Shown: positions 22,750 to 34,116 of the stretch, one piece after another
Numbering within the stretch: the stretch's first letter is position 1
How the letters are laid out: every line of letters starts with the position of its first letter
From: Salvia splendens
Taxonomy: Eukaryota > Streptophyta > Magnoliopsida > Lamiales > Lamiaceae
Direction of reading: 5' to 3'
DNA: 64,000 nt
Assembly (NCBI RefSeq): GCF_004379255.2
Contig: NC_056035.1
Location: 35,355,208 to 35,419,207 of the forward strand
Program-made: the position numbers and the translations under genes
The notes under the pieces: generated by a model
The model's database searches: none
What the model was told of the DNA's origin: nothing
Seen by the model: only the letters and a program-made list of their open reading frames with translations

Positions 22750-22811
22750 AGGGGTATAACAGTCAATCCGAAAAAAATGTCTCTACCTAAACCCTAGCTG
22801 CTTAATATAAA
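22750..22811 (+). promoter_or_regulatory. EF1A copy 1 core promoter (tef-like box, telo box, TATA)
   Basis: tef-box-like AGGGGTATAACAGTCAA at 22750-22766, telo box AAACCCTA at 22789-22796 and TATAAA at 22806-22811. Tef and telo boxes are known elements of plant EF1A and ribosomal-protein promoters. The hAT right end is 16 bases upstream of the tef-like box, so everything farther upstream is displaced by 4.2 kb. TSS is expected about 22835-22840. Confidence 0.7.
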
Positions 22812-22894
22812 TTTGTGCACTCCTCACCACTATCTGTAGTGTACTCCGCATTTCGCCTCTCCTCCCCCATCTATATCTCGATTGCTGCTTGAAG

Positions 22895-23490
22895 GTAAAA
22901 ATTGCTTTCCTTTTTCTTATCTTCCACGTCTCGTATGTTGTTTTTTGTATCTGTTTATTTGTTCGGTTGTTTCTGCCTGTTTGATTTATCTAAATCGATT
23001 TGTGTGTGGAGGAATTCCATTAAATCTCGAGATGGATCGGTTTTGTTTCTGAATTAGTAGAACAATCCGAATAAATTTATACGATCCTTAATTATCTATC
23101 ACAGCATGTCGTTTGTCTTATTGTTTCGCACTTTTGTCGGTTGGTCCCTGCTTTATTTCATGAGTAGTTTTTAGGCATGTTTCATTGAGTTTCTGAGGCT
23201 TATTAATAAATCTTAAGCCCGATTGTCAAGTTGTTTGAGTGTTATTTGAGTGTTATATGGTGCTGGTAAATCAAACTCTGGGATACGAAATATATGCTCT
23301 CTTTTTAATCTGGATTTTATGGATTAAAAGAAAATATTTATTATGGTCTTATGAATTAATACTTGCTTTCGTTTTCGATTAACTAGGTCTATGATTTAGT
23401 TTTTCATTTCTTTGGTTCAAGTAGCCTTTTGTTATCTAATAAGCTGTATATAATCTCATCTAACTCCGTTTGTTTATTATTTTGTTGCAG
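22895..23490 (+). other. EF1A: 5'UTR intron of EF1A copy 1
   Basis: Donor GAAG|GTAAAA and acceptor TTTGTTGCAG|ATCTAG; 596 bp, T-rich. Leader introns of this kind are typical of plant EF1A genes and often raise expression. The matching intron in copy 3 is recognisable but clearly more diverged than the coding exons. Confidence 0.8.
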
Positions 23491-24177
23491 ATCTAGTAAT
23501 CTGTTTGAAATATGGGTAAGGAAAAGATTCATATCAGTATTGTGGTCATTGGACATGTCGACTCTGGGAAGTCGACCACCACTGGACATCTCATCTACAA
23601 GCTTGGTGGTATTGACAAGCGTGTCATTGAGAGGTTCGAGAAGGAAGCTGCTGAGATGAACAAGAGGTCGTTCAAGTATGCATGGGTTCTTGACAAGCTC
23701 AAGGCTGAGCGTGAACGTGGTATCACCATTGATATCGCCCTCTGGAAGTTCGAGACTACCAAGTACTACTGCACTGTCATTGATGCTCCTGGACATCGTG
23801 ATTTCATCAAGAACATGATTACAGGAACCTCACAGGCAGATTGCGCAGTGCTCATCATTGATTCTACAACCGGTGGTTTTGAAGCTGGAATCTCCAAGGA
23901 TGGACAGACCCGTGAGCACGCTCTTCTGGCTTTTACTCTTGGTGTGAAGCAAATGATCTGTTGCTGTAACAAGGTATATCATTGCAAAAACTATTTTGTT
24001 CCAATTATTCTTTCAGTTATGTGTTATTTGTAATTATACTGTATATTACTTGATATGTCACTGCTTGTCTTCTATATGAATTTGATGCTCCGTGATTTAC
24101 CTTCATGTGTTATGGATGTTTGGTAAATCAAAACGAGGAGTGGCCCTTCATTGTAGACAGCTTGTTGTGAATATTTT

Positions 24178-24248
24178 GGACTGTAGTTCAATTTGGGAGA
24201 GCCCACCTGATTCAGGGCGTTAGCTATGGGTTCGAATCCCGTCAGTCC
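24178..24248 (+). other. tRNA-Asp-like (organellar type) relic in EF1A copy 1 intron
   Basis: 71 bases resembling plastid/mitochondrial tRNA-Asp(GUC): acceptor arms GGACTG...CAGTCC pair over 6 bp, D-arm GTTCAATTTGG, T-arm ATGGG-TTCGAAT-CCCGT. The anticodon stem does not pair well here and the GTC anticodon is absent (loop TGATTCAG). Present in all three EF1A introns. A functional tRNA is unlikely. Confidence 0.6.
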
Positions 24249-24330
24249 TTTTGTTTGTGTAGTATTGTATGCGCCTACGCCTTCTGTAATGCATGCATTA
24301 TATATTGATTCGAGTATTGTTAATCTTAAC

Positions 24331-24700
24331 CAATGTTATCAAATAGAGGATATGGCGGCGCCATGGCGCTATGGCATGGCGTTCTTGTTGGAAATGCTAT
24401 AGCAACATGGCGCTGCCATAGCACCGCCATATCCGCCATTTGACAACATTGTGTGTGTACCCCATTTAGGAATGGGGCATTATGCAAGAAACATGGATGT
24501 TAGAGCTGTATTTTATGCTTTATTAATTGTTTTAAGAGTTTTAGATGATATATTTTTGTTATTTTTCAATTTTTGAATTATGTATAAATAATAAGTATTA
24601 TTTTATTTATTTAATTAATGACCGCCATATCCGCCATACTAATATGCCATATCCCTGTGGCGGTTTTTAGGCGAACCGCCATACGAGATTGATAACACTG
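24331..24700. mobile_element. hAT-type MITE in EF1A copy 1 coding intron
   Basis: 370 bp with terminal inverted repeats CA(A/G)TGTTATCAA, flanked by an 8 bp duplication ATCTTAAC (24323-24330 and 24701-24708). Subterminal ATGGCGG / CCGCCAT repeats occur in both orientations. EF1A copy 3 has only GTTAATTCTAACTATG at the matching place (about 61088), an empty site. No coding capacity. Confidence 0.9.
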
Positions 24701-25718
24701 ATCTTAACTGTATATCTAAAGTGAAAAGATTTAATAATTGGTACTAATTTTTTTTTGTGGTAATTGACCTAGAAATAAAAATGTCAACTGTTACCTGGAA
24801 CTGTTATTCACATTTTTTTGGTATTTTTGTTAGATGGATGCTACCACTCCTAAATACTCCAAGGCAAGGTACGATGAAATCATTAAGGAAGTCTCTTCGT
24901 ACCTGAAGAAGGTTGGTTACAACCCTGAGAAGATCCCATTTGTGCCTATCTCTGGATTTGAGGGTGACAACATGATTGAGAGGTCGACCAACCTTGACTG
25001 GTACAAGGGCCCAACTCTTCTAGAGGCTCTTGATGCTGTCCAGGAGCCCAAGAGGCCCTCAGACAAGCCTCTCCGTCTCCCACTTCAGGATGTCTACAAG
25101 ATTGGTGGTATTGGAACTGTGCCAGTCGGAAGAGTTGAGACTGGTGTCATCAAGCCTGGTATGGTGGTCACCTTCGGACCAACTGGGCTGACCACTGAGG
25201 TAAGTCTGTTGAGATGCACCACGAGGCTCTCCAGGAAGCTCTCCCAGGTGACAATGTTGGCTTCAACGTCAAGAACGTTGCTGTCAAGGATCTCAAGCGT
25301 GGTTTTGTTGCATCAAACTCCAAGGATGACCCTGCAAGGAGGCTGCAACACTTCACTTCCCAGTCATCATCATGAACCACCCTGGTCAGATAGGAAACGG
25401 TTATGCTCCAGTCCTCGATTGCCACACTTCACACATTGCTGTGAAGTTTTCTGAGCTCCTGACCAAGATTGACAGACGTTCTGGCAAGGAGCTGAGAAGG
25501 AGCCTAAGTTTTTGAAGAATGGTGATGCCGGTATGGTTAAGATGATTCCGACCAAGCCCATGGTTGTGGAGACATTCTCGCAGTACCCGCCTCTTGGAAG
25601 GTTTGCTGTTAGGGACATGCGTCAGACTGTTGCTGTTGGTGTGATCAAGAGCGTGGAGAAGAAGGACCCATCAGGAGCCAAGGTGACCAAGGCTGCAGCC
25701 AAGAAGGGTGCCAAGTGA

Positions 25719-26216
25719 ACTACGTTCACTCCCTATATCATCTCTCGTTTTATTTCTTTCAAGAACCTCTTATTTAATGTTGGTCTTAAAGCTATCTTTC
25801 TTATAATTTCAGTCTTTTGGTATTTGTTGTGCGATTTTGGCTCCCAGAATTGGATTCTGGATCGCCGATGGCGTATGTTAGTATGACTTTGCTTTTTGTG
25901 TTTTATAGTATTTTTATTTTTCGTTACTTATTGCGTTTCTGTTATCCTTATTTAAAACATGTTTTTATAGCTTTTCTTTTGTTAATTTTGGTAATCTTAA
26001 ATTGAATTACAAACCTCTAATTCTAAGATGTACTACCAAACAAAGAGATACTGTAATTTTACAGGTCAATATGTTGTTCAGGATCACCCTATTCATAACT
26101 TAGTACTATCAAACATGCTCTAAATAGGTAGAGTATATAATTATGTTTTTACACATTATGATTCTTACACAATACCTCATATCAAAATTTTCGCTCATTT
26201 TGTTACTGCAACTTCC
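25719..26216 (+). other. 3'UTR and downstream flank of EF1A copy 1
   Basis: Bases after the stop (AACTACGTTCACTCCCTATAT) stay close to copy 3 for about 200 bases, which marks the likely 3'UTR. The rest is T-rich without a feature I can name. Confidence 0.6.
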
Positions 26217-26224
26217 ATTTCTAC

Positions 26225-27281
26225 CAGCGGCGGATCCAGGTGGGGTCGGGCGTGTCGGCCGACCCTACCATGGGTCCATGAATACCACCAGTAAATACCA
26301 CTACTCAGCGTGCTGACCCTAAAAAACCTTGCCTCCGACCCCACGGCAGCCTTCTCCACATAACCGAAGCAAATAAGACAATGAAACTAAAAAAGAGAAA
26401 CAAAGAAGAAAAGATATACATATACATCATTATCGTAGATAAAATATTGATAAGATTTCGATAAGAAATTGGAAGAAAGAAAGAGAAGAACTGAGAATTT
26501 TGCAGAAGAGAAGTTTAGGGAAGAAGATGCGTTGTGTTTTGAGATTCGTTCGGTCTTCATTCAGTAATATGAGATTTGGGCTTTAAAAATGTGGGGATTT
26601 GGACTTCCACAAATTAAGTTATTTTTTGTATCGAATATTTTTTTATATAAAAATCATCACAGCTGAATAAATATATTCATTATTTATGTTCATAGTACTT
26701 TAAATTTATCAATTTTCAAATTTGGTGTCATTGATATTCAGTCTATTTAAGTCATCAAAAAATACAATATAAGTATTGAATACAAATTTTATTACATATC
26801 ACCTCCGCATTTTAAAAATAGAAACTATTTCCATTTTGGCGGGTCTCTTAAAAAAGAAACTTTAGAATTTATCTATTTTTGGACATGAGGTAGTAATATT
26901 TTTTATTGCAATTTAAGTCACCCTTCTCTGTTTTATTAGGATTGGTCTGCATTTGCATATTAGAAATATATACTTTGGCTAAAAAGTTAATCAACACGAT
27001 AGTGTTCGTAAATTACATGGCGTATCACAAATTTAAAATTAAAATACTTTAGAATACAAACTATCCGAACGCACATAAATTTGTGATATGGGTATTATTA
27101 GTAAGAATCAACTAAAGTGTATAATGAAAGATAATATTACTTAAATTTTAATGTATTTTTTTTCAAAATATTACTCCATTTAAATATTATATTTTTTAAA
27201 ATAATAAATATTTAAATAAATATATAATATATTTTTCACTATGTCCGACCCCACGAGTATTATATCCTGGATCCGCCGTTG
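26225..27281. mobile_element. Non-autonomous hAT-like element, 1.06 kb
   Basis: Ends CAGCGGCGGATCCAGG and inverted CAACGGCGGATCCAGG, flanked by the 8 bp repeat ATTTCTAC (26217-26224, 27282-27289). Interior AT-rich with no transposase. A subterminal motif pair GGTCGG/CCGACC lies near both ends. Lies 0.5 kb downstream of EF1A copy 1. Confidence 0.85.
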
Positions 27282-27289
27282 ATTTCTAC

Positions 27290-27869
27290 TGTTTTTTTGT
27301 ACTCTTCGACTACTTTTTATTTCTTCTGTTCATTTTCATCCTTTTCAGTGTTTTGATTTCACTAGCAACAAATACATTAAGGTTTAGAAAAACACGAAAA
27401 TCACTACGACACCAAAGAGGAATCGAGGTAGTTCCTCTTGGTGATCGCCACTTGCAGTTATTGATGTTTGACAAAGGCACATGAGATATCCATCCTCCTA
27501 ATATAAATATTTTTTACCCAACACGTAAATATGGTAAAAATTTTTATAGTTTTGACAATTTAGAATTATTTTCAAATTAGCACTTGAAAGTTAGATAGGA
27601 TCTGGTATGAATAACAAATATTGCGACAATCAATAATTTTCCTTCTTTAAAGAAGGATCTGAAATGAAGAACAAATATTGCGACAATCAACAACTAGGAT
27701 CACATTCCACTATCTTTTTTCACACACATTACCTTTACATTTATTAAAATCCGTGTCGAACTCAAATGTGACTCCTAAAGTAGGACGGAGATAGTAGTGA
27801 ACTAAATCGCTCCTATAATGAACTAAAATCGTTCTTATAATGAACTAAATTTGTTTTCTCTAGTTATGT
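27290..27869. other. Intergenic DNA with short direct repeats
   Basis: No gene. Two copies of ACAAATATTGCGACAATCAA about 58 bp apart (near 27618 and 27671) surround the palindrome CCTTCTTTAAAGAAGG, and three spaced copies of ATGAACTAAAT-type motifs follow at about 27796-27850. Confidence 0.5.
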
Positions 27870-27877
27870 ATTTAAGA

Positions 27878-29653
27878 GAGGGGTGTGGAAACGGTTTACG
27901 GTTCTCGGTGAGAACCAAACCTTATTTTTTAGGTTCTTGGTTAACCGAGAACCGAAAAACAAGGTCAAGGTCCGATTTCGGTTAAGAGGTTATGGGTTTA
28001 GGCGATTCTCGGTTAGAACCGAAGAACTCTAATAAGTGATTGAATTTTTTTTTTTCACTATATTCATTTTAGAGGGAACATCTTTTTTAATATATCAACT
28101 ATCTCAATGAGCAAATTTGGTCCGTTACATTTCATATCTTTTGAGGTCCATTAACTATAAGTTAATATCAATTCAACTACTTTTTTACTATTTCCAATAT
28201 TTTCATGACCAAAGTACCTCTAAGGCCAAGGGGGGTAATTCAATCTATTTATTCACCTACTTTTTTCTTTCTTCTAATTTATTTGGGATTAAGTTTAATA
28301 GATCTTATACTACTATTATTAATATATATCATACCTTATTTGAATATTATGATATACTTTCTAGTGCTAGTTAATACTTTTATATGGTTACATTATCAAT
28401 TATTTAGATAAAATTAAGATAAATATTTTATTTTAATGAATCTCGTAATTTATTAAACTGAAAATTTAAGTTAATCATAATATATAATATATACTACATT
28501 GAAATAAAAATTTAAAAAAATAGTAGAAAATATGATTCACGAATAGTCAATGGAATAGATATGAGAACTATAAACAGTTTTCATGGTGTAGTAAATGGCC
28601 TAATGATAATATTAAGACGCGACATTGTGATATTAAATAATTGATAGCGACTATTGATTTTTTATTTAATTAAACAATCATAGATTTAAATTAACCATGT
28701 ATTCAACTAAGAATGTCATTGTCTTTTTTATTAATTGATTATTGATAATTTCAAACTAATCTTTTTAGACTACAATTACTACATAAGAGTAGATAAAATA
28801 AAACTTAGCTCTTTAATTATTTAAGATTCTATGTATGTTAATAAATTTTAATTTATTTTTAATCATCAATTTTGTATTGTACTTAAAAATAACATATTCT
28901 ATATATAGCTTTAAGATTGAAAAATTAATATTCCATCTAATAAATTGAACTACTTTTATATACAAATATTGTATAAATATAATGTTTACATATATTTATA
29001 TCTAAGTTATTTAACTATTATATTAAATATAGTACAATGATTTAAAATATTACAAATAAGTAAAACTAAACGTAAATAATTAATAGTAATAAAATATTAA
29101 TATCATTAAGATATTTTTATTTTTTGAAATTAAAATTAGAGGGGACATATTTTTTGGTACATCAACTATACCAAATTACATACTTTAATGCAAATGAGAG
29201 GGTAAATAGATTGAATTCCCTCATTGACCTTAAGGGTACTTTGGTCATGAAAATATTGGAATTAGCCAAAAAGTAGTTGAATTGATATTAACTTATAGTT
29301 GATTGACCTTAAAAAGATATTATGAAATGTTACGGACCAAATTTGCTCATTTAGAATAATTGATGTACTAAAAAGATGTTCCCTCCTCATTTTAATCTAT
29401 CATTTATAAACAACTTAAAAGTTAATACTCCTATGAAACAGTAAAAAACCATCAAACAATTTAAAAGTTAAAATTAAAACTGTAAAACCCTTATTCACTA
29501 ACTAATCGCAGCAGCTCTCACTAAAAAGAACTTATGTTGTTCTCTCCTCTTCGCCATTCTTCTCTGCTGCTGTGCTGACCGATGTTGCTCTCCTCCTCTT
29601 CGCCACTCTTCTTTGCTGCGGCTGTTGCGCCGACCGTCGCTGCTACTACTCCG
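27878..29653. mobile_element. Left part of a split hAT element (first copy), interrupted by nested insertions
   Basis: Begins GAGGGGTGTGGAAACGG after ATTTAAGA (27870-27877). Subterminal GGTTCTCGG/CCGAGAACC-type motifs are typical of hAT ends. Interrupted by the long-TIR element (28072-29386) and then by the Athila-like LTR at 29654. The matching right end survives only once, at 55930-56111, because the tandem duplication breakpoint lies in between. Confidence 0.65.
28072..29386. mobile_element. Long terminal-inverted-repeat element, 1.3 kb
   Basis: Ends GAGGGAACATC...GATGTTCCCTCC, flanked by the 8 bp repeat TCATTTTA (28064-28071 and 29387-29394). The inverted arms extend roughly 190-250 bp, e.g. 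CATGACCAAAGTACC against GGTACTTTGGTCATG. Interior very AT-rich with no transposase. A foldback-like MITE; the 8 bp target duplication leans to hAT, but the superfamily is open. Confidence 0.8.
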
Positions 29654-30941
29654 TGACAAACACAGATTTTGAATGTTTTTAAGGACTAGATTTGACTTGT
29701 TTTAAATGTCAATCATGCAAATTATGTTCTTAAATTGCATATGTTATACATTTGGTATTTTTGATTTTTTGTTGATAAATGATAGAAAAAGATAGAAAAA
29801 TGTGAAAAAAAAGGCCAAAGTGCAGCAGCCTCTGTTCGAGCCCATTCTGGAAGAGATTTTGAAGTCCAATCAGTGCCTACTAGATACCAGTCTCTTCGTC
29901 TTCGAAAGACCTTCGCGTGGATACCTTAAACATCTAAATCAGAGTTCTGTGGAGAAGTTATGGTCATTTTACAATATCGCGCAGTGCAGTCAAAATCTGG
30001 CGGAAATTAGGCGGGAATTCAGGGAATAAAAGAAATTATTATATTGTGAAGCCAAATCTCTCCTATTTCTTGTAGGGCACGAAATTTTATCAAAAATAAA
30101 CCTTTTTTCAGCCTATAAATACATCTGAACGTAATTCATAATCTTTATCTCAGAGCATCCAATCCTTCTCCATCTCCACATCTCTTTTCCATTCCAAAAT
30201 ACACACAAAATTCATCAATCTTCCATTGGAGCGGAGATCTGCGGATCCAGGCAGGATAAGACTGAAGATTGAAGATCAATTTCTTTCGTGTCTCGTACTT
30301 AATTGTAGTTTTTACTTGTCTATGAGTAAACATCTTTTGTAGAATTTTTTGTAAAATATTCGATTGATTTTCCTTGTTAGCTCTTGCAGTTATTTGATTT
30401 ATCTGGTGCTTTCTATGTTCAATTGATTAGCTACCTCTTGAATACATGTTAGAGTTGATTAGAGTACTCGGGAGACGAAATAATTGACTTGGAAAAAAGG
30501 GATAATTCACACCTTAATTCAATAGAACTCGAGAGAGTTGAGGTTCTGAGTGAGGTCTTTGATCTTATATGCTTTTAGGAGTTAAGGGTTCAAGGGTTAG
30601 AAGGGGACCTTCAATCCTATCACCTAATCTACAGGTTTCTCACCTCGGGAGGGGGTTTAATCTATAATTGTGATCGACTTAATAGCTCTGGAGACCGTAT
30701 TCAGGAAGTCGATTGTGTTTTTTGGATCCTAAAATTCTACATTCTTTAGCCTGCTTTTTATTATTATTTTTTTATTTTTTTTTGTTATTTGTTTATTTAT
30801 TTCTATCTATTTTATAAAATCCTAAATCAAAATCTCTGTGTCCCTTTAATAGTATAATGACGCTTAGTTATGATATCAATTCAAGCTTATTCCTGTGTTC
30901 CATACCCGGTACTGACCTTTATCTATACTAGATCTACCATG
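29654..30941 (+). repeat. Athila-like LTR fragment (first copy), truncated by the duplication breakpoint
   Basis: Begins TGACAAACACAG after CTCCG and matches 50624-51913. It stops abruptly at CTAGATCTACCATG, where it joins Athila gag sequence. Contains a TATA-like CCTATAAATAC near 30112. The short ORF at its start recurs in every copy of this LTR and is not a convincing gene. Confidence 0.85.
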
Positions 30942-30942
30942 G
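30942..30942. other. Junction of the 20.9 kb tandem duplication
   Basis: Left of this base the sequence equals the Athila-like LTR up to 51913; right of it the sequence equals Athila gag from 10008. One base (G) fits neither side. Only negligible microhomology is seen, so the join looks like end joining or an assembly join, not LTR recombination. Confidence 0.8.
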
Positions 30943-32507
30943 CCTCGGCCTGTTCGAGTTTTTGGAAATGACCCGGCCCTTGGTGTTGATAGTTCTGGAA
31001 GGTTTGCTGTCCTTGATTAGGCGGGTATTGGTTATATTGGGCAGGAGGAGTGTACTGATCTTGAGGATATTGATTCTGGTGCTGGGCTTGGAATTGATTC
31101 TGGTTCTGATGGTGTTGGGATGCTTGGTTTGGTTGATTTTGGTAGTTTTGGAATTTCTCTGGTGGGGTGGCACGTAAACAGGGTTCGAGTTTGAGCTTTG
31201 TGGGTTATGGTTTTGGGCTTGTTGGTTTCTTCCTGACCAGTTGGGCTGGAAGGTCTGGGTTTGCTGGTCCACGGTTAGGGTTTTGGTTCGGGTAAGGGTT
31301 ATATTGGTTCTGGCCTTGACCTTGGTTCTGGTTTTGGTTCCCTTCTCCCCATCGAAAATTCGGGTGGTCCCTCCATGGTGCGTCCCGTTGTCTCCCCTGG
31401 ATCCAATTCCCATTCTGGTTAAAATACCCAGCAGCGTTAGCTTGCTCCGTACTGATCAAGTCATTCGGATGCTCGTATTGGGCCCCTTGATTCCCCTGTT
31501 CTGCACCCTTGTAATTCCCAGATGGGGGAGGTGGTGGGGTGTTCTTCTCGATGGCACTCAAAAGTGACTTCTTCAGCTTCATCCATCTTCAAGTCCATTT
31601 TCTGCTCCAGCTTGTTCTCCTGATCAGTAGTCGATGCAACAGCAGCCCGCTCTCGGTTGTATCCTTCCCTTGAATGGTCATACTCTTTCTTTGCATTCAG
31701 TAGCTTCCTTAGGACTCTCTTTGCTTCGCTGACCCGTAATTGCGTGAAGCTTCCTCCCGAAGATGAATTGGCCAGGTCTTTGGTTACCGCGTTCATTGCC
31801 CTCGTAGAAAGTATGATGTACTTCAATGTCCGCCATGCGATGGTTGGGACACGATTCCAAAAGACCCATGTATCTTGCCCAATAGTCGCTCAAGGGCTCG
31901 TCATATCCTTGCTTCACATTCGTTATTTCTCTCTTCAGCGCGCTTGTCTTGGATGACGGAAAAAACTCGCCCAGAAATGCTGACTTGAAATCGGCCCAAG
32001 TCTCAATAGAGTTGGGGGGCAGGCGCATGAACCAGGTGTTAGCTTCCCCCTTGAGCACAAATGCAGAGCTTTCAGCCTATAATCATCTTCAGTCGCTCCT
32101 GCTGGTCTTCTCTGCGCTCTACAAATCTTACAAAATTCGTGAAGGAAACTCATACGGCCCTTCATAGCTTTTCCCGCCAGTATGTAGGTAGAATCGCTAT
32201 GACATGAGGCTTCACGTCACAAGCAGTCTGTCCCGGGGTGACCACGATGCTTGCGGTGGTTCTCCTTCGGTATGCGCATTCAGCGTACCGATCTCTGGAT
32301 CTTCGTCCATGTTGGCAGCCATTCCTGGATTGCCTTCCAACAGTGGTAACTCCACGGAATTGGTCCTTCTATGGTGTCCTGTTCTTCGTCGCTACTCGTG
32401 TCTAGGTCAGACAGAGTTGTTGACAGGCCAGAACGAGTGGTCACAAGTATGGATCCTCGCTGAAGTATCTTCGGTTTCCACGGATTAGGATCCGAACTGC
32501 TTCTCAT
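30943..32507 (-). pseudogene. Athila gag fragment with frameshifts (second copy)
   Basis: Corresponds to the first ~520 residues of the gag-pol at 5502-11570. The frame is split into several pieces (start [11 protein letters not shown] at 32507; gag core near 31690-32060; N/Q-rich part near 30960-31580) by single-base gains and losses. Protease and everything after it are absent. Confidence 0.85.
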
Positions 32508-32592
32508 AAACTGAAACAAAAGAAAAAGAGAAAAATTATACACAATATTTACGCCAAAGTATCACACACAATAGTATATAAAACGCCATCCA

Positions 32593-32610
32593 TCCCCGGC
32601 AACGGCGCCA
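32593..32610 (-). other. Athila primer binding site (second copy)
   Basis: Same tRNA-Asp-type sequence as at 11657-11674, two bases inside the LTR. Confidence 0.85.
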
Positions 32611-32612
32611 TT

Positions 32613-34116
32613 TGAAGAGGTCTACGAGGTGCGTAGGTGTCGTTCAAGTGAGGATATATCCTACTGGCAGGATAAAGATCCTAACTAAGCCTAGACCTCG
32701 TCTTCAAAGATTCCTCAACCCACTTCTACTGATCAGTATAGTGGAGGTAAGGGTCGAATCCCACAGAGATGGTGCGTTTAACTACTGCGGTGATGTTTTG
32801 GAGGGTTGGTTAGCTACCACGCTCGGGTTGAGTTTCTACCTAGGCGAGTAATTAAAGGGTGGCGTCCTACTGACTAGGATGGGGGGAGCAGATCATGGAA
32901 TGCAACTGCTGTACGTGGAAATGAGGGGACATGGTGTAACAGAAATTGTTTGGAAAGGACGGTATTTCTATTTTTGGCTAAACAGAATATTCAGAGTGTA
33001 GTGGAGGTAGTGGTGACTAGGCTGACAGATCTGCAAGGTACAACCAGAGGTGAAGGACAAAAGAAAGCAAAAGTAAATAAAAGTAAGGTGGTCCCCAATC
33101 TGGATGTAGACATCATCTTCTCCAACAACACAAATTAAACTCAGATAACAATTCCAGATCCAACCCGGCAAACGCAGATTAACAACTCGCGAACACAGAT
33201 CTAAAACTAAGAAATCAAATCTGAAATCAAACGCTGAATGAACTGGACTCTGCATGCTGGTCAACATGAAAGATTGATTCAGAAAATAAAACGAAGCCTT
33301 GCATGCAACGATCTACTTCCAGATCAAATAGTACTTGTTTACCTATCCTAAAGTAATTTGTTACGTAACAGAATTTAGAGATTTAGCACTTAAAACACCG
33401 AGAAATCTTAGATCTAAGCTAACTAGACAAGGAAAGAAAAAGAACACTACAATGAACGAAACGGAAATCAACTTCATAGCATTAACACGTTCGGATATCC
33501 AAAGCAAGCATTTCAAACAACAAAATCCCAAAATGTAACAGAAATCCAACGTAAAGACGGAGAAACTAATTAAACTACGAAAGCAATTTAAAGATTGTTT
33601 TGCCACTCCGGGCGATAAAATCTCTGACTGGAACTACGATCTAGCTAACTGGAACGGACGATGACTGGAACTCGGGAACATTCTGAACGTCAGGTGATCA
33701 TGGCTCGGCGAGGCAAGAAGTGGGACACGGCTGAAAGACTGAAATTACGAGAGAACTCTCTACCTAAGATGATGGTGAATGAAGTCTATCGGCTCCTTCT
33801 CTCTCCAACTTGGCTACCTTTTATAGGGAGGCTACCCTTGATTTTAGGGTAAATCCTCGCTGCAATTTGACTTCTTTGCCCTTAATTGTGGGTAATCCGT
33901 CCCAGCTATCCGTCTTCTTCTATCTCAAGCCGTTTTAGCACGTATACGGATCAGTATGAGACCATGCTGGCGCTTTTTTCTACCCGAAACACTCCGTGAA
34001 ACTTCCCTACTGGCCAGAACACTTATCCTGCACACTTTGAGCAACTGCTTGCAAATATAATCATTTAAACCCTGTCATACTGACCAGTAACCGAAGGCCT
34101 AGAATACGACTTATCA
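32613..34116 (-). repeat. Athila 5' LTR (second copy)
   Basis: About 1504 bp against 1481 in the first copy. Differences are mostly one-base indels, plus an alternative stretch of about 20 bp near 33776-33795. The junction to Copia gag (GTTATTCAAGAGG) is the same as in the first copy. Confidence 0.88.

Larger units (their letters stand above)
23512..25718 (+). pseudogene. EF1A: Elongation factor 1-alpha, copy 1; exon 2 carries single-base indels
   Basis: EF1A is the GTPase that delivers aminoacyl-tRNA to the cytosolic ribosome. Exon 1 (23512-23973, 154 codons) is intact: G1 GHVDSGKST at residues 14-22, G3 DAPGH at 91-95. The intron (23974-24833) falls exactly inside the G4 motif, NK|MD. Exon 2 (24834-25718) begins [10 protein letters not shown]. 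Compared with copy 2 it has five one-base differences, all indels: losses near 25202, 25335, 25362 and 25494 and a gain near 25347, net minus 3. The frame is lost after ...TGLTTEV. I see no base substitutions in the same exon, so residual assembly error is as likely as a genuine recent pseudogene. If the indels are errors, this is a functional 449-residue gene. Confidence 0.85.
30943..34116 (-). mobile_element. Athila 5' fragment (second copy): partial gag, PBS, 5' LTR
   Basis: Repeats 10008-13157 with many one-base indels and a few small replacements. Truncated at 30943 by the duplication breakpoint, so pol and the env-like ORF are missing. Confidence 0.9.

Noticed and set aside
23404..23796. 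Minus-strand 130-codon ORF opposite EF1A
   Set aside because: Antisense shadow of EF1A exon 1; recurs identically in the other copies because the exon is conserved.
24178..24248. Functional tRNA gene
   Set aside because: The anticodon loop is non-canonical and the anticodon stem is disrupted in copies 1/2; described only as a relic.
25196..25206. GAG|GTAAGT as a possible new splice donor in EF1A copy 1 exon 2
   Set aside because: It arises from the loss of one C relative to copy 2 and is best explained by an indel or sequencing error.
28117..28411. Two overlapping hydrophobic ORFs (85 and 68 codons)
   Set aside because: AT-rich foldback-element DNA gives F/I/L/Y-rich frames by chance; the two frames overlap and neither resembles a protein family.
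29802..30029. Short ORF starting near QQPLFEPILEE, repeated at 50790 and 54505
   Set aside because: Lies in an LTR; recurs because the LTR recurs, and the frame is not kept between copies.
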